A DNA stretch of 64,000 bases, taken from positions 124,001-188,000 of the forward strand of contig NZ_JACVOR010000001.1 in NCBI RefSeq assembly GCF_018882295.1, read 5' to 3'. Of this stretch, positions 45,113 through 54,919 are shown piece by piece (position 1 is the first letter of the stretch; every line of letters begins with the position of its first letter). Source of the DNA: Polynucleobacter sp. 80A-SIGWE. Its GTDB lineage: Bacteria > Pseudomonadota > Gammaproteobacteria > Burkholderiales > Burkholderiaceae. Below the pieces are notes generated by a model. That model was not told where the DNA came from, ran no database searches, and worked only from the letters and a program-made list of their open reading frames with translations. A program made the position numbers and the translations under genes.

Positions 45113-46546
45113 ATGCGCGTATTTTTCAAGAACTTTGCCCTAGTCTCTGTCGGCCTCATCGCCGGGGTTGCAGCCACCATTCAACTATCAGCCACCGCCC
45201 AGCAGGGTGCGACGCTACCTTTGGATGAACTGCGCACATTATCGAATGTCTTTGCTCAAATCAAACGTGAGTACGTTGAGCCAATTGAAGATAAACAGCT
45301 ACTAACCGATGCCGTCAAAGGTATGGTGAGCAGCCTTGATCCGCACTCTACCTATCTTGATAAAAAAGATTTCTCTGAAATGCAAGAACAAACCAGTGGC
45401 AAGTTTGCTGGTCTTGGAATTGAAATCACTTCAGAAGATGGCGTTGTTAAAGTGCTCAACCCAATTGAAGATAGTCCTGCAGCGCGTGCTGGCTTGCAAG
45501 CTGGCGATCTGATTACTCGCTTAGATGACAAACCTGTTCGAGGTATGTCACTGGATAAAGCGGTGCGAACCATGCGCGGTACACCAGGTACAAAAATTAC
45601 TTTGACCGTCTTCCGTAAAAGTGAAGAGCGTAGCTTTCCAGTAACAATCACACGTGCTGAAATTAAAGTGCAGTCCGTTAAAGCCAAAATTCTGGATAAC
45701 GATATTGCCTGGGTAAGAGTTACTAGCTTTCAAGAGCGCACCGTTCCTGATCTGGCCAAGAAATTAACGGAGCTCGCAAATCAAGATCCCAAAATGAAGG
45801 GCATCATTCTTGACCTTAGAAACAATGGTGGTGGCTTGCTACAAGGTGCAGTGGGCGTTGCTGCTGCTTTCTTGCCAGCTGATGCCGTGATCGTGTCTAC
45901 CAAAGGTCAGACAGCCGATTCAAAACAAGTATTCAATGCAACCCCAGCGATGTACCGCCTCAGTGAGCCTGGTGATCCCTTAGCCGGCGTGCCGGCGATG
46001 TATAAAAAATTACCGATGGTAGTTTTAGTAAATGCCTACTCTGCTTCCGCCTCTGAAATCGTGGCTGGTGCATTACAAGATTACAAACGCGCAACCATCA
46101 TTGGTAAGACTACTTTTGGCAAAGGCTCTGTACAAACAGTACGCCCACTCACCAATGATTCCGCATTGAAAATCACTACGGCCTATTACTACACACCGAG
46201 TGGTAAATCGATTCAAGCTTACGGCATTAAGCCCGACATCGCAGTTGATCAAAATAAAGATGGTGATCCTGATGATGTGTTGATTACACGTGAGATCGAT
46301 AGCGAGAAGCATTTGCGCAACAAGCAATCTTCAGAAGAAAAGTTAGTTGCTGATCGTGAAAAGCGTCGCCTAGAAGAGCTGCAGCGTATTGAAGAAAAAA
46401 ATGCCAAGAAGACTCCTGAAGAGAAAGAAAAAGACAAGTCTAAAAAACCTGTCCAGCTTGGCAGCGAAGATGACTTCATGCTTACCCAGGCAGTCGCATT
46501 TATCAATGGTGAGCCCGTAAAACGCTCAGCCTCCAAGCTAGAGTAA
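45113..46546 (+). CDS. S41 family C-terminal processing peptidase
   Basis: A 477-residue periplasmic protease of the CtpA/Prc type. An N-terminal signal/anchor (about 5-30) is followed by a PDZ domain at about 100-180 (GLGIEITSEDGVVKVLNPIEDSPA). The catalytic domain has the serine in NAYSASASEIVAGAL and the lysine in GKTTFGKGSVQ. The C-terminal 70 residues are strongly charged (KEKDKSKKP). It probably cleaves envelope proteins from their C-terminus; targets are unknown. Confidence 0.93.
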   Translation: MRVFFKNFALVSVGLIAGVAATIQLSATAQQGATLPLDELRTLSNVFAQIKREYVEPIEDKQLLTDAVKGMVSSLDPHSTYLDKKDFSEMQEQTSGKFAGLGIEITSEDGVVKVLNPIEDSPAARAGLQAGDLITRLDDKPVRGMSLDKAVRTMRGTPGTKITLTVFRKSEERSFPVTITRAEIKVQSVKAKILDNDIAWVRVTSFQERTVPDLAKKLTELANQDPKMKGIILDLRNNGGGLLQGAVGVAAAFLPADAVIVSTKGQTADSKQVFNATPAMYRLSEPGDPLAGVPAMYKKLPMVVLVNAYSASASEIVAGALQDYKRATIIGKTTFGKGSVQTVRPLTNDSALKITTAYYYTPSGKSIQAYGIKPDIAVDQNKDGDPDDVLITREIDSEKHLRNKQSSEEKLVADREKRRLEELQRIEEKNAKKTPEEKEKDKSKKPVQLGSEDDFMLTQAVAFINGEPVKRSASKLE

Positions 46547-46562
46547 GTTCTAGCAACTAGGC

Positions 46563-47321
46563 ATGCATATGAATGATGAGCAGCTACTTCGCTACTCGCG
46601 GCATTTACTGCTAGAAGAAATTGATGTTGCTGGCCAAGAAAAGCTTCTTGGCTCGCACATCCTCATCCTTGGTGCCGGTGGATTGGGAAGCGCGGCCGCA
46701 CCCTATTTAGCTGCGGCTGGTGTGGGGAAAATAACGCTAGTTGATCATGACAACGTCGAGCTGACTAATTTGCAGAGGCAAATCATGCATAGTCAGAACT
46801 CCATCGGCAAAAGCAAGGTGGAATCAGGTAAACAATTTTTGCAAAGCATTAATCCCACTCTCACGATTAATGCAATCGCAGAGAAGGCAACTGAGAATTT
46901 ATTGAAAGAACTCTTGCCATCAGTAAATCTCGTTTTAGATTGCACCGATAACTTTACTACCCGTCAGCTCATTAATGCAGCCTGCTTTAATCAGAAGGTG
47001 CCACTCGTTTCTGGTTCTGCCCTCAAATTTGATGGTCAATTGAGTGTCTTTGATTTTCGGAGTGCAACGTCACCCTGCTACGCCTGCCTTTTTTCTCCGG
47101 AAGAACAGTTCGAGGAAGTGAGCTGTGCCAGCATGGGCATCTTCTCCCCTTTGGTTGGCATTATTGGCGCGATGCAAGCGGCCCAGGCACTTCAGGTATT
47201 GATTGGCTTTGGTCAGCCTTTAGTAGGAAGAATGTTGCTTTGGAATGCACTTAACACTCAGATTGATGAGATTCGTATTTCTCGCAATCCCACATGCAAG
47301 GTTTGCGGCTCCCAACATTAG
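46563..47321 (+). CDS. MoeB/ThiF-family adenylyltransferase
   Basis: A 252-residue E1-like enzyme adenylating the C-terminus of a sulfur-carrier protein such as MoaD or ThiS. The ATP-binding loop ILGAGGLGSAAAPYLAAAGVG, the DHDNVELTNLQRQ segment, the LDCTDNF motif and zinc cysteines CYAC and CKVC are all present. No rhodanese domain is attached. MoeB is the more likely label, but the partner is not in this window. It is convergent with ptsI with a 4-bp gap. Confidence 0.9.
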   Translation: MHMNDEQLLRYSRHLLLEEIDVAGQEKLLGSHILILGAGGLGSAAAPYLAAAGVGKITLVDHDNVELTNLQRQIMHSQNSIGKSKVESGKQFLQSINPTLTINAIAEKATENLLKELLPSVNLVLDCTDNFTTRQLINAACFNQKVPLVSGSALKFDGQLSVFDFRSATSPCYACLFSPEEQFEEVSCASMGIFSPLVGIIGAMQAAQALQVLIGFGQPLVGRMLLWNALNTQIDEIRISRNPTCKVCGSQH

Positions 47322-47325
47322 GGAG

Positions 47326-49077
47326 TTAAGAGAGCAATCGCTCCAATGCTTTAGCCTGCTCTTCAGGCTCGTAAGCACGCAGGACTCTAGGAACACGGGC
47401 TTTTAATAGACCCACATTTGCCTTTAGGATTTCGCGCTTAACTAACAATAGCTGACTGAAGTGCATTGAGAAATCCGTTAGCCCAAGTGCGAGCAATAGC
47501 TTTGTTAGGGCAGGATCGCCAGCCATCTCACCGCAAACAGCAACTGGCACATCCGCACGTTTAGCTTGATCAATAATGCTTGCTAGTAAATTGAGAATAG
47601 CGGGATGCAAAGGATCGTACAAGTGGGCTACCGCATGATCTGCGCGGTCAATTGCCAAGGTGTACTGAATTAAGTCATTCGTACCAATCGAAAGAAAATC
47701 AAATCGATTAATAAACAACGGTAGCATCAATGCAGCTGCCGGAATTTCAATCATGGCGCCAACTTGAATATTCGGATTGAATGCTTTACCCCGCTGATGC
47801 AATTGCTGCTTTGCTTTTTCAATCAATCTAAATGTTTCGTCAATCTCTTTCGCATGCGCCAACATCGGAATCATGATGCGTGCCTGACCATGGGCTGACG
47901 CGCGCAAGATGGCCCTAAGTTGCGTTAGAAAGATTTCAGGCTCGGTCAGAGACCAGCGAATCGCGCGCAATCCCAGTGGTGATGCCCCAGTCTGAGAAAC
48001 ATCTCCTCCACCGCCCAATGCCTTATCAGCACCAACGTCAATGGTTCTAATATTGACAGGTAAGCCATGCATTAAATCAACTACACGACGATATTCTTGA
48101 TACTGCTGCTCTTCGTCGGGCAAGGCTTGCTTGCGATCCATAAATAAAAATTCAGAGCGGAATAGGCCAACACCCACAGCACCCAACTTCACTGCCTGAA
48201 TAGCATCTTCAGGTAGCTCAATATTGGCAAATAACTCAATCTCAACCCGGTCAGCTGTTTCTGTCTTGGCGTGCTTTAACTGTTTTAGTTTACGAGCCTC
48301 TTTTAAGGCTTGAGCTTGTAGCTTTCGATACTCGGCAAGGAGCTGTTCATCGGGGGCAACAACAACAACCCCATGCTCTCCATCTAATATTAGCCAATCA
48401 CCATGACGAATCATTTCACTGGCGTGTCGCACACCAACTACGGCGGGGATTTCCATACTGCGCGCAACAATGGCGGTATGGGAAGTCTTACCACCAAGAT
48501 CCGTTACAAACCCTGTAAAGGCATGCTCTTTGAAGCGCAGCATGTCATGAGGAGCAATGTCGTGGGCAACAATGATTGACTCAACGCCGATATCACTTAC
48601 GGGCAAAAAATCGGCATCATTTAAAGGGTCTTTTTTCTGAGCATTTAAAGCTTTAATTACACGCTCAGCCACCTGTCGAATATCGTTGGCACGTTCTTTT
48701 AAATACGCATCCTCAATATCTGCAAATTGCTCTAAAAGATCATTCAGTTCGGTTGTTAAGGCCCAAGCCGCATTTAACCTTTGAGTGCGAATTAATTTAA
48801 TCGGCTTCTCAGCTAAAGCTGGATCTGCCAGAATCATGCCGTGAACATCTAAGAATGCCGCCATTTCTTGTGGCGAATCTTTAGGTAATCCTTGGCGCAA
48901 TTGCGCTAACTCCAGGCGCACCTGCTCAAATGCATCTAACAACTTTTGGGCTTCCGCCTCTTCTTTGCCAGCTTCAATTAGATAATGACTAACCTCTAAT
49001 GCTGCACGTGATATCAGTACGGCTTTGCCAATGGCAATGCCTTTAGATACCGCTATTCCGTGCAAAGCAAAAGTCAT
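47326..49077 (-). CDS. ptsI: PTS enzyme I
   Basis: Takes phosphate from phosphoenolpyruvate and passes it to HPr. The 583-residue protein has the phospho-histidine motif GGKTSHTAIVARS near residue 195, the PEP-binding RSEFLFMDR, and the C-terminal active-site segment GEMAGDP near 515. It ends the gshA-gshB-EIIA-HPr-EI operon with a 2-bp gap from ptsH. No EIIB or EIIC permease gene is visible, so a regulatory role is likely. Confidence 0.96.
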   Translation of the reverse strand: MTFALHGIAVSKGIAIGKAVLISRAALEVSHYLIEAGKEEAEAQKLLDAFEQVRLELAQLRQGLPKDSPQEMAAFLDVHGMILADPALAEKPIKLIRTQRLNAAWALTTELNDLLEQFADIEDAYLKERANDIRQVAERVIKALNAQKKDPLNDADFLPVSDIGVESIIVAHDIAPHDMLRFKEHAFTGFVTDLGGKTSHTAIVARSMEIPAVVGVRHASEMIRHGDWLILDGEHGVVVVAPDEQLLAEYRKLQAQALKEARKLKQLKHAKTETADRVEIELFANIELPEDAIQAVKLGAVGVGLFRSEFLFMDRKQALPDEEQQYQEYRRVVDLMHGLPVNIRTIDVGADKALGGGGDVSQTGASPLGLRAIRWSLTEPEIFLTQLRAILRASAHGQARIMIPMLAHAKEIDETFRLIEKAKQQLHQRGKAFNPNIQVGAMIEIPAAALMLPLFINRFDFLSIGTNDLIQYTLAIDRADHAVAHLYDPLHPAILNLLASIIDQAKRADVPVAVCGEMAGDPALTKLLLALGLTDFSMHFSQLLLVKREILKANVGLLKARVPRVLRAYEPEEQAKALERLLS

Positions 49078-49079
49078 CC

Positions 49080-49349
49080 TTATTCGCCCTCACCAAATCG
49101 ATCGTTTATCAATGCAATTAAGGCTTGCATTGCCTCATCTTCTTTTTCGCCTACAGTTTCTAGCGTCACAGTGCTACCGATTCCAGCAGCCAGCATCATG
49201 ACACCCATAATACTTTTGGCATTGATTTGGCGGCCATTGCGCGACAGAAAGATTTCGCAAGGAAACTCTGCGGCAAGTTGGGATAACTTCGCAGATGCAC
49301 GAGCATGTAATCCCAACTTATTAATAATTTCAATTTCAGCAACAGGCAT
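49080..49349 (-). CDS. ptsH: Phosphocarrier protein HPr
   Basis: An 89-residue phosphocarrier. His15 in NKLGLHARAS receives phosphate from EI. Ser46 in NAKSIMGVM is the site for HPr kinase, which is encoded at 15902-16921. The presence of both sites implies dual control. It is spaced 8 bp from the EIIA gene and 2 bp from ptsI. Confidence 0.97.
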   Translation of the reverse strand: MPVAEIEIINKLGLHARASAKLSQLAAEFPCEIFLSRNGRQINAKSIMGVMMLAAGIGSTVTLETVGEKEDEAMQALIALINDRFGEGE

Positions 49350-49357
49350 AGTGAGTC

Positions 49358-49792
49358 CTATTTCTCCGTAGTGGCTTGTTGGGTTTTAGACCCCAATCGT
49401 AGGATGCCATTTTGGCCACCTTGGAGCGCCTTTTGAGCCAACTCTTCCAGACTCTCACCACGATGAGAGATGCAACGCATCAACATGGGTAAATTGAGTC
49501 CCGCCAAAACAATCACAGGCGCATTCAAACCAGATAACGGCCCTAGGGCTTCAAGCTTAGATGCCACATTGGCTGGGGTAGCACCCATCACATCAGTGAG
49601 AATCAAAACGCCTTGACCCGCATTAACGCCGTATGCGGCCTTTAAAACTCGATCGAAGCTAGCCTTTGTATCTTCGTAGGGCGGAATGTCGACAGCCCTT
49701 ACTCTCTCAGGCACCACACCAAATGCATGCTCAGCAAAACCAAGCATTGCGCTTGCCACTGGGGTGTGGGCAACAATTACGATTCCAACCAT
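49358..49792 (-). CDS. PTS mannose-type EIIA protein
   Basis: A 144-residue mannose-family EIIA. The likely phospho-histidine is His9 in GIVIVAHTPVASA, and the LILTDVMGATPANVA motif is conserved. No EIIB, EIIC or EIID gene is attached, so it probably acts as a regulator (ManX-like) rather than in sugar transport. I start at the ATG at 49792, which gives the normal N-terminus and leaves 2 bp after gshB; a longer frame runs into gshB. Confidence 0.93.
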   Translation of the reverse strand: MVGIVIVAHTPVASAMLGFAEHAFGVVPERVRAVDIPPYEDTKASFDRVLKAAYGVNAGQGVLILTDVMGATPANVASKLEALGPLSGLNAPVIVLAGLNLPMLMRCISHRGESLEELAQKALQGGQNGILRLGSKTQQATTEK

Positions 49793-49794
49793 GT

Positions 49795-50736
49795 TTATGC
49801 CAATGCCTTTTCGAGCGCTGTTAACCAAAATTTCGGAACATCAAATCCGCTTTGCTCAGTAATTTCTACAAAACATGTTGGGCTAGTCACATTAATTTCT
49901 GTGACATAAGCACCAATTAAATCTAATCCTACCAAGAACAAGCCGCGGGCATTCAAAATTGGGGCGAGACGCTCTGCAACCTTCATCTCGGCATCCGTCA
50001 GAGGCATAGCCACTCCTTTGCCACCAGCAGCTAAGTTGCCGCGGATCTCGCTACCCTGCGGAATACGAGCCAATGCGAATGGCACTACCTCGCCACCAAT
50101 CAGCAAGACCCGCTTATCGCCTTGAGCTATCTCAGGTAAGAATTTCTGCACCATCAATGTACGTGCGCCATTCTCGCCAAGCGTCTCCACAATACTGGCA
50201 AGGTTCAAGCCATCCGGCCCGACACGAAACACACCCATACCACCCATGCCATCCAAAGGCTTAATCACAATATCTTGATGCTCTTGATGAAATACCTCGA
50301 TTGCACTAAGTTCGCGCGTGATCAAAGTTGGCGGAATAAGTTCCGGAAATTCAGTAATCGATATTTTTTCAGAATGGTCCCGAATGGCCATTGGACTGTT
50401 AAATACGTTTGCGCCCTGACGAACTGCTGCAGACAATAACCAAGTGGTATTGAGGTATTCAATATCAAATGGTGGATCAGTGCGCATCATGACTGCGTTA
50501 AAAGTATTTAATGGGCGATCTTCTACGGCGCCCAATTCAAACCAAGCAGTACCGCTTGGCTTAATGTCTAGAGACTGACAATCCGCTACTACAAAGTCAT
50601 CCCTCCAAAGGATATTGCGACTTTGACAAAACCACAATTGATGCCCTGCCTCTTGCGCAACTCGCATCATTGCCAAAGTGGAATCTTTACTAATCTTGAA
50701 AGACTCCAAAGGGTCAGCAATGAAAAGGAGATTCAT
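49795..50736 (-). CDS. gshB: Glutathione synthetase
   Basis: ATP-grasp ligase adding glycine to gamma-glutamylcysteine. The 313-residue protein has the N-terminal MNLLFIADPLESFKISKDST block, the ATP-grasp segment VIKPLDGMGGMGVFRV near residue 155, and the C-terminal EINVTSPTCFVEI metal and substrate region. The ATG at 50736 is favoured over an ATG at 50751. It follows gshA by 25 bp in the same direction. Confidence 0.96.
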   Translation of the reverse strand: MNLLFIADPLESFKISKDSTLAMMRVAQEAGHQLWFCQSRNILWRDDFVVADCQSLDIKPSGTAWFELGAVEDRPLNTFNAVMMRTDPPFDIEYLNTTWLLSAAVRQGANVFNSPMAIRDHSEKISITEFPELIPPTLITRELSAIEVFHQEHQDIVIKPLDGMGGMGVFRVGPDGLNLASIVETLGENGARTLMVQKFLPEIAQGDKRVLLIGGEVVPFALARIPQGSEIRGNLAAGGKGVAMPLTDAEMKVAERLAPILNARGLFLVGLDLIGAYVTEINVTSPTCFVEITEQSGFDVPKFWLTALEKALA

Positions 50737-50761
50737 CTTATGTCCGAGCATTCAAATAAAG

Positions 50762-52060
50762 TTAAGCAGCTTCAGCATTAGGATCAGAGCGTTCCAACTC
50801 TAAAGAAGCGGCTAATAAAGCTAGGCGAGCAACTACGCCATAGAGATAAAAACGATTGGGCGGTGCACTTCCAGGCTTAGCACCTAGATCTGGCATGGAG
50901 TTTTGCTCGAAAGCCAAAGGTACAAAATGCATGCCTGGCGCGTTCAGATTCTCATCAGGACCACGGTCCGTATGTACGCGATAGAAGCCGCCGATTACAT
51001 AACGGTCAATCATGTACACCACTGGCTCAGCAACAGCTTCATTCACTTTCTCGAAGGTATAAACACCTTCCTGAATCAATACATCACTTACCTCAAGGCC
51101 TTCTTTGACGACGCTCATCTTATTGCGGTCTTTGCGATTTAAACCTTTGAGTTGAGCAGGATCATTCACCACCATCACACCCATGCCATATGTACCGGCA
51201 TCTGCCTTGACAACGACATATGGTTTTTCTTTGATGCCGTACTCACGGTATTTCTTAGCCGTTTTCTTGAGAACCTTCTCAACAGCTGCTTGCAATTCTT
51301 CCTCGCCCTTGCGCTCATGGAAATTCACATTAGAGCAACTAGCAAAGTAGGGATTAATCATCCAAGGATCAATATCCACTACCTTCGCAAATTTCTTTGC
51401 AACTTCATCGTAGGCAGCAAAGTGATTTGACTTGCGGCGCACATGCCAGCCAGCATGCAGGCCTGGTAAGAGGTATTGCTCATGCAGGTTTTCTAAGATC
51501 GGAGGAATGCCTGCTGACAAATCATTGTTCAGCAAAATTGAACAGGGATCAAAATCTTTTAGTCCCAATCGCTGCTTCTTCAAACCCAAACGAGATAAAG
51601 GCTCCATCAAGAGACGATTGCCATCAGGCAAATCAATCCACGTTGGCTTTTTAATTTCATCCGACAAAGTACCAAGACGTACATTCAGACCCGCTTGACG
51701 CAAGATTGAAGACAGACGCGCAATATTCTGCAAGTAGAAGGTATTGCGAGTGTGTCGCTCAGGTATCAACAGTAAATTTTTTGCTTCAGGACAAATCTTC
51801 TCAATTGCCGCCATTGCGGCCTGAACTGCCAAAGGCAACATCTGTGGAGATAGATTATTAAAACCACCCGGGAACAGATTGGTGTCGACCGGAGCTAGCT
51901 TAAAGCCAGCATTACGCAGATCAACTGAACAGTAGAACGGCGGAGTGTGCTCCTGCCACTCAAGCCTGAACCAGCGCTCAATAGTTGGAGTTGCTTCTAA
52001 TACCTTCGACTCGAGATCGAGAAGAGGGCCGCTAAGGGCGGTGATGAGATGTGGAACCAT
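50762..52060 (-). CDS. gshA: Glutamate-cysteine ligase, betaproteobacterial type
   Basis: First step of glutathione synthesis. The 432-residue protein does not resemble E. coli GshA; it matches the separate ligase type found in betaproteobacteria and some cyanobacteria-like lineages. Visible blocks include VDLRNAGFKLAPVDTNLFPGGFNNL, WHVRRKSNHFAAYDEV and VVKADAGTYGMGVMVV. It heads the gshA-gshB-EIIA-ptsH-ptsI operon and is separated from amtB by a terminator. Confidence 0.93.
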   Translation of the reverse strand: MVPHLITALSGPLLDLESKVLEATPTIERWFRLEWQEHTPPFYCSVDLRNAGFKLAPVDTNLFPGGFNNLSPQMLPLAVQAAMAAIEKICPEAKNLLLIPERHTRNTFYLQNIARLSSILRQAGLNVRLGTLSDEIKKPTWIDLPDGNRLLMEPLSRLGLKKQRLGLKDFDPCSILLNNDLSAGIPPILENLHEQYLLPGLHAGWHVRRKSNHFAAYDEVAKKFAKVVDIDPWMINPYFASCSNVNFHERKGEEELQAAVEKVLKKTAKKYREYGIKEKPYVVVKADAGTYGMGVMVVNDPAQLKGLNRKDRNKMSVVKEGLEVSDVLIQEGVYTFEKVNEAVAEPVVYMIDRYVIGGFYRVHTDRGPDENLNAPGMHFVPLAFEQNSMPDLGAKPGSAPPNRFYLYGVVARLALLAASLELERSDPNAEAA

Positions 52061-52085
52061 TTCACCATTGTAAGATTTTTAAAAG

Positions 52086-52116
52086 AAAGACGCGGAATCC
52101 GAGGATCCCGCGCTTA
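52086..52116 (-). terminator. Terminator downstream of amtB
   Basis: Inverted repeat CGCGGAATCC (52091-52100) and GGATCCCGCG (52103-52112), with one mismatch and a 2-base loop. On the minus strand the hairpin is followed by TCTTTCTTTT. It lies between amtB (stop at 52166) and gshA (start at 52060), separating the two units. A second GGGC/GCCC hairpin lies at about 52122-52145. Confidence 0.7.
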
Positions 52117-52165
52117 AAAACCGGGCAGCTAACTAAAGCCGCCCAGTGAGGGGTAAAACAGCTAA

Positions 52166-53629
52166 TTAAGACTCGTAAGCGGACTCACCGTGGGAGCTGA
52201 TATCCAAACCTTCGCGCTCTTCATCTTCTTTAACGCGTAGACCGATCACCATATCAACCAATTTGTAGGCGATATAAGAAACCACGCCAGACCAAATTAG
52301 GGTAACGATGACACCTTGGCTCTGAATCCACAATTGGCTAGCAATGGAGTAATCAGGTGCTGCAGCATTCGCTACATAATCCCAAATACCTGTTCCGCCT
52401 AAAGCTGGGTCTGCGAACACACCGGTTAACAAAGCGCCCAAGATACCGCCAACGCCATGCACACCGAATACGTCCAAGCTATCGTCTGAACCCAAAATCT
52501 TCTTGAGACCAGAAACACCCCACAAGCAAACTACACCAGCAGCAGCACCGATAACTAGCGCGCCCATTGGGCCTACAAAACCGGCAGCAGGAGTAACAGC
52601 AACCAAACCAGCTACGCAACCAGATGCACCACCCAACATGGAAGGCTTACCTTTGTGAACCCACTCAGCAACTGACCAGCTCAATACTGCTGCAGCTGTT
52701 GCCAACAATGTGTTTACGAATGCCAAGGCTGCACTACCGTTTGCTTCGAGAGCAGAACCAGCATTGAAACCAAACCAACCGAACCACAAGAGTGAAGCAC
52801 CAATCATCACGAACACTAAGTTATGCGGCTTCATTGCTTCTTTGCCGTAACCCAAACGTTTGCCGATTACGAATGAACCTACCAAGCCTGCGATCGCAGC
52901 ATTGATGTGAACAACGGTACCACCAGCAAAGTCGAGAACACCCTTCTGCCACAACCAACCAGCACGCGCTGTGATTGCCTCAAGTGATGCTGCATCTTTG
53001 ATGTCATCAGGACCAGGCCAGAACCAAACCATGTGAGCGATTGGCAAGTAGCTGAAAGTGAACCAAAGAATTACAAACAACACGATTGCAGAAAACTTAG
53101 CACGCTCAGCAAATGAACCAACGATCAAGCAGCAAGTAATGGTTGCAAACGCAGCTTGGAAGGCCATAAATACATACTCAGGAATCACAATGCCTTTACT
53201 AAATGTCGCGGCAACTGAATCTGGAGTAATGCCTTGCAAGAACAAGCGATCGAATCCACCAATGAATGCACCACCTTCAGTAAATGCAAAGCTGTATCCA
53301 TAGAGGGACCACAATACCGTGATCAACGCAAACACAAACATACACTGTACGAGTACAGAAAGAATGTTCTTGCTACGTGTCAAACCACCGTAGAACAAAG
53401 CTAAACCAGGCAATGTCATCAAGATTACTAGTGCTGTACACACCATTAACCAAGCTGTATCACCCTTGTTTGGAACTAATGCAGGAGCAGCAGCAACTGC
53501 AGCGGCTGCCGCAGCGGCAACTGGCTTAGCTTCATCAGCAAAAGCTGGCGAAGCCACCATGACACTGGTTGCACCAATAGCCAAGGCCATTGCGCTTCCA
53601 GCTAGGAGTCGTTTCATCCAAGTTAACAT
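52166..53629 (-). CDS. amtB: Ammonium transporter AmtB
   Basis: Trimeric ammonium channel gated by PII. The 487-residue precursor has a signal peptide, an Ala-rich linker (about residues 34-48), and 11 membrane segments with ammonium transporter motifs DFAGGTVVHINAAIAGL and GVHGVGGILGALLTG, including the twin-histidine pore residues. I start it at the ATG at 53629, with GAGAGG six bases upstream; a longer frame overlaps glnK and is rejected. It follows glnK by 13 bp. Confidence 0.96.
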   Translation of the reverse strand: MLTWMKRLLAGSAMALAIGATSVMVASPAFADEAKPVAAAAAAAVAAAPALVPNKGDTAWLMVCTALVILMTLPGLALFYGGLTRSKNILSVLVQCMFVFALITVLWSLYGYSFAFTEGGAFIGGFDRLFLQGITPDSVAATFSKGIVIPEYVFMAFQAAFATITCCLIVGSFAERAKFSAIVLFVILWFTFSYLPIAHMVWFWPGPDDIKDAASLEAITARAGWLWQKGVLDFAGGTVVHINAAIAGLVGSFVIGKRLGYGKEAMKPHNLVFVMIGASLLWFGWFGFNAGSALEANGSAALAFVNTLLATAAAVLSWSVAEWVHKGKPSMLGGASGCVAGLVAVTPAAGFVGPMGALVIGAAAGVVCLWGVSGLKKILGSDDSLDVFGVHGVGGILGALLTGVFADPALGGTGIWDYVANAAAPDYSIASQLWIQSQGVIVTLIWSGVVSYIAYKLVDMVIGLRVKEDEEREGLDISSHGESAYES

Positions 53630-53642
53630 TTTGAACCTCTCT

Positions 53643-53993
<351 letters not shown>

Positions 53994-54006
53994 TCAGAGG
54001 AAAGAA

Positions 54007-54840
54007 TTAGAAAGTTTTTGTAAGTGTAAGAACGCCTGTTGAACCAGCCAAATTCTTGCCTGTTGGCGATACATAGTTGTATACACCTGAAGAATTTTTT
54101 CCTGCATTAGTGCCGATATAAGCAGCAGCTAAAGATAGGCCGCCTCCAAAGTCCTTAGTTACTCCCAATTTCCAATCGGTATAGCTATATAAACTGGAGT
54201 TAGATGTACCATCAACTGTTCCAGCAATGTACTGGTAACCAACGTGTGCATTTACTCCAAGACCCCAAATGCCAGTATCGTAGTTAACAGTCAAATCAGG
54301 ATAGTAAGATCCAGAGCTGTTTTGGTTTCCAAATGTATTGGTTACTGCATAAGAAAACTTCAAGAAACCAGTTACCGGACCGAATGTATAGTTTTGAGCT
54401 GCATAAATCTCAGTTGTATTTGGATTTACGTTGGTACCAGTAAAGTTTCCAGTTGTTGGATAGTAGTACTGCAATACACCTAAGTCAGACGCAAAACCTT
54501 CGCCAATTAATTCTTTCTTCAAACCGGCATAAAAGTCCATCTCAACAGATGAGGCTACAGAGCCGGAATTTATATTGTTTACCCAACTAATGGAACTATT
54601 CCAGTTCCCGATATAGAAACCACTTTCATGAGCGTAGTCAAAGCCGCCTTGGATAGCTGGCTTCAAGTTGGATTGTGAGACACCACGATAGCGGTAGTCG
54701 CTTACCAAAGAAACGTTAGCTGTAATTGGGCTTACTTCAGGAGCCTCTGGTGCAGCTGCAGGAGCTGATTGCGCAAATGCCGCTGTTGCGAATAGGCCAG
54801 ATGCTGCTAGGGCGATGGCTGTCTTTTGAATAGTTTTCAT
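54007..54840 (-). CDS. TorF-type putative outer-membrane porin
   Basis: A 277-residue protein with a signal peptide (KTIQKTAIALAASGLFATAAFA) and alternating beta-strand-like sequence with aromatic girdles, ending in a terminal Phe (LTLTKTF), as in outer-membrane barrels. The VSDYRYRGVSQSNLKPAIQGGFDY block matches a conserved hypothetical porin family found upstream of glnK-amtB. The ATG at 54840 has AAGGAG seven bases upstream. It is likely the first gene of porin-glnK-amtB and may admit ammonium or small solutes. Confidence 0.85.
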   Translation of the reverse strand: MKTIQKTAIALAASGLFATAAFAQSAPAAAPEAPEVSPITANVSLVSDYRYRGVSQSNLKPAIQGGFDYAHESGFYIGNWNSSISWVNNINSGSVASSVEMDFYAGLKKELIGEGFASDLGVLQYYYPTTGNFTGTNVNPNTTEIYAAQNYTFGPVTGFLKFSYAVTNTFGNQNSSGSYYPDLTVNYDTGIWGLGVNAHVGYQYIAGTVDGTSNSSLYSYTDWKLGVTKDFGGGLSLAAAYIGTNAGKNSSGVYNYVSPTGKNLAGSTGVLTLTKTF

Positions 54841-54919
54841 ATAAAACTCCTTAGTGGTCATGAAAAAGGGATAAATGCTTTATTGCATGGAGTGATCATG
54901 AATCTCGGGAGCCCTCTCA

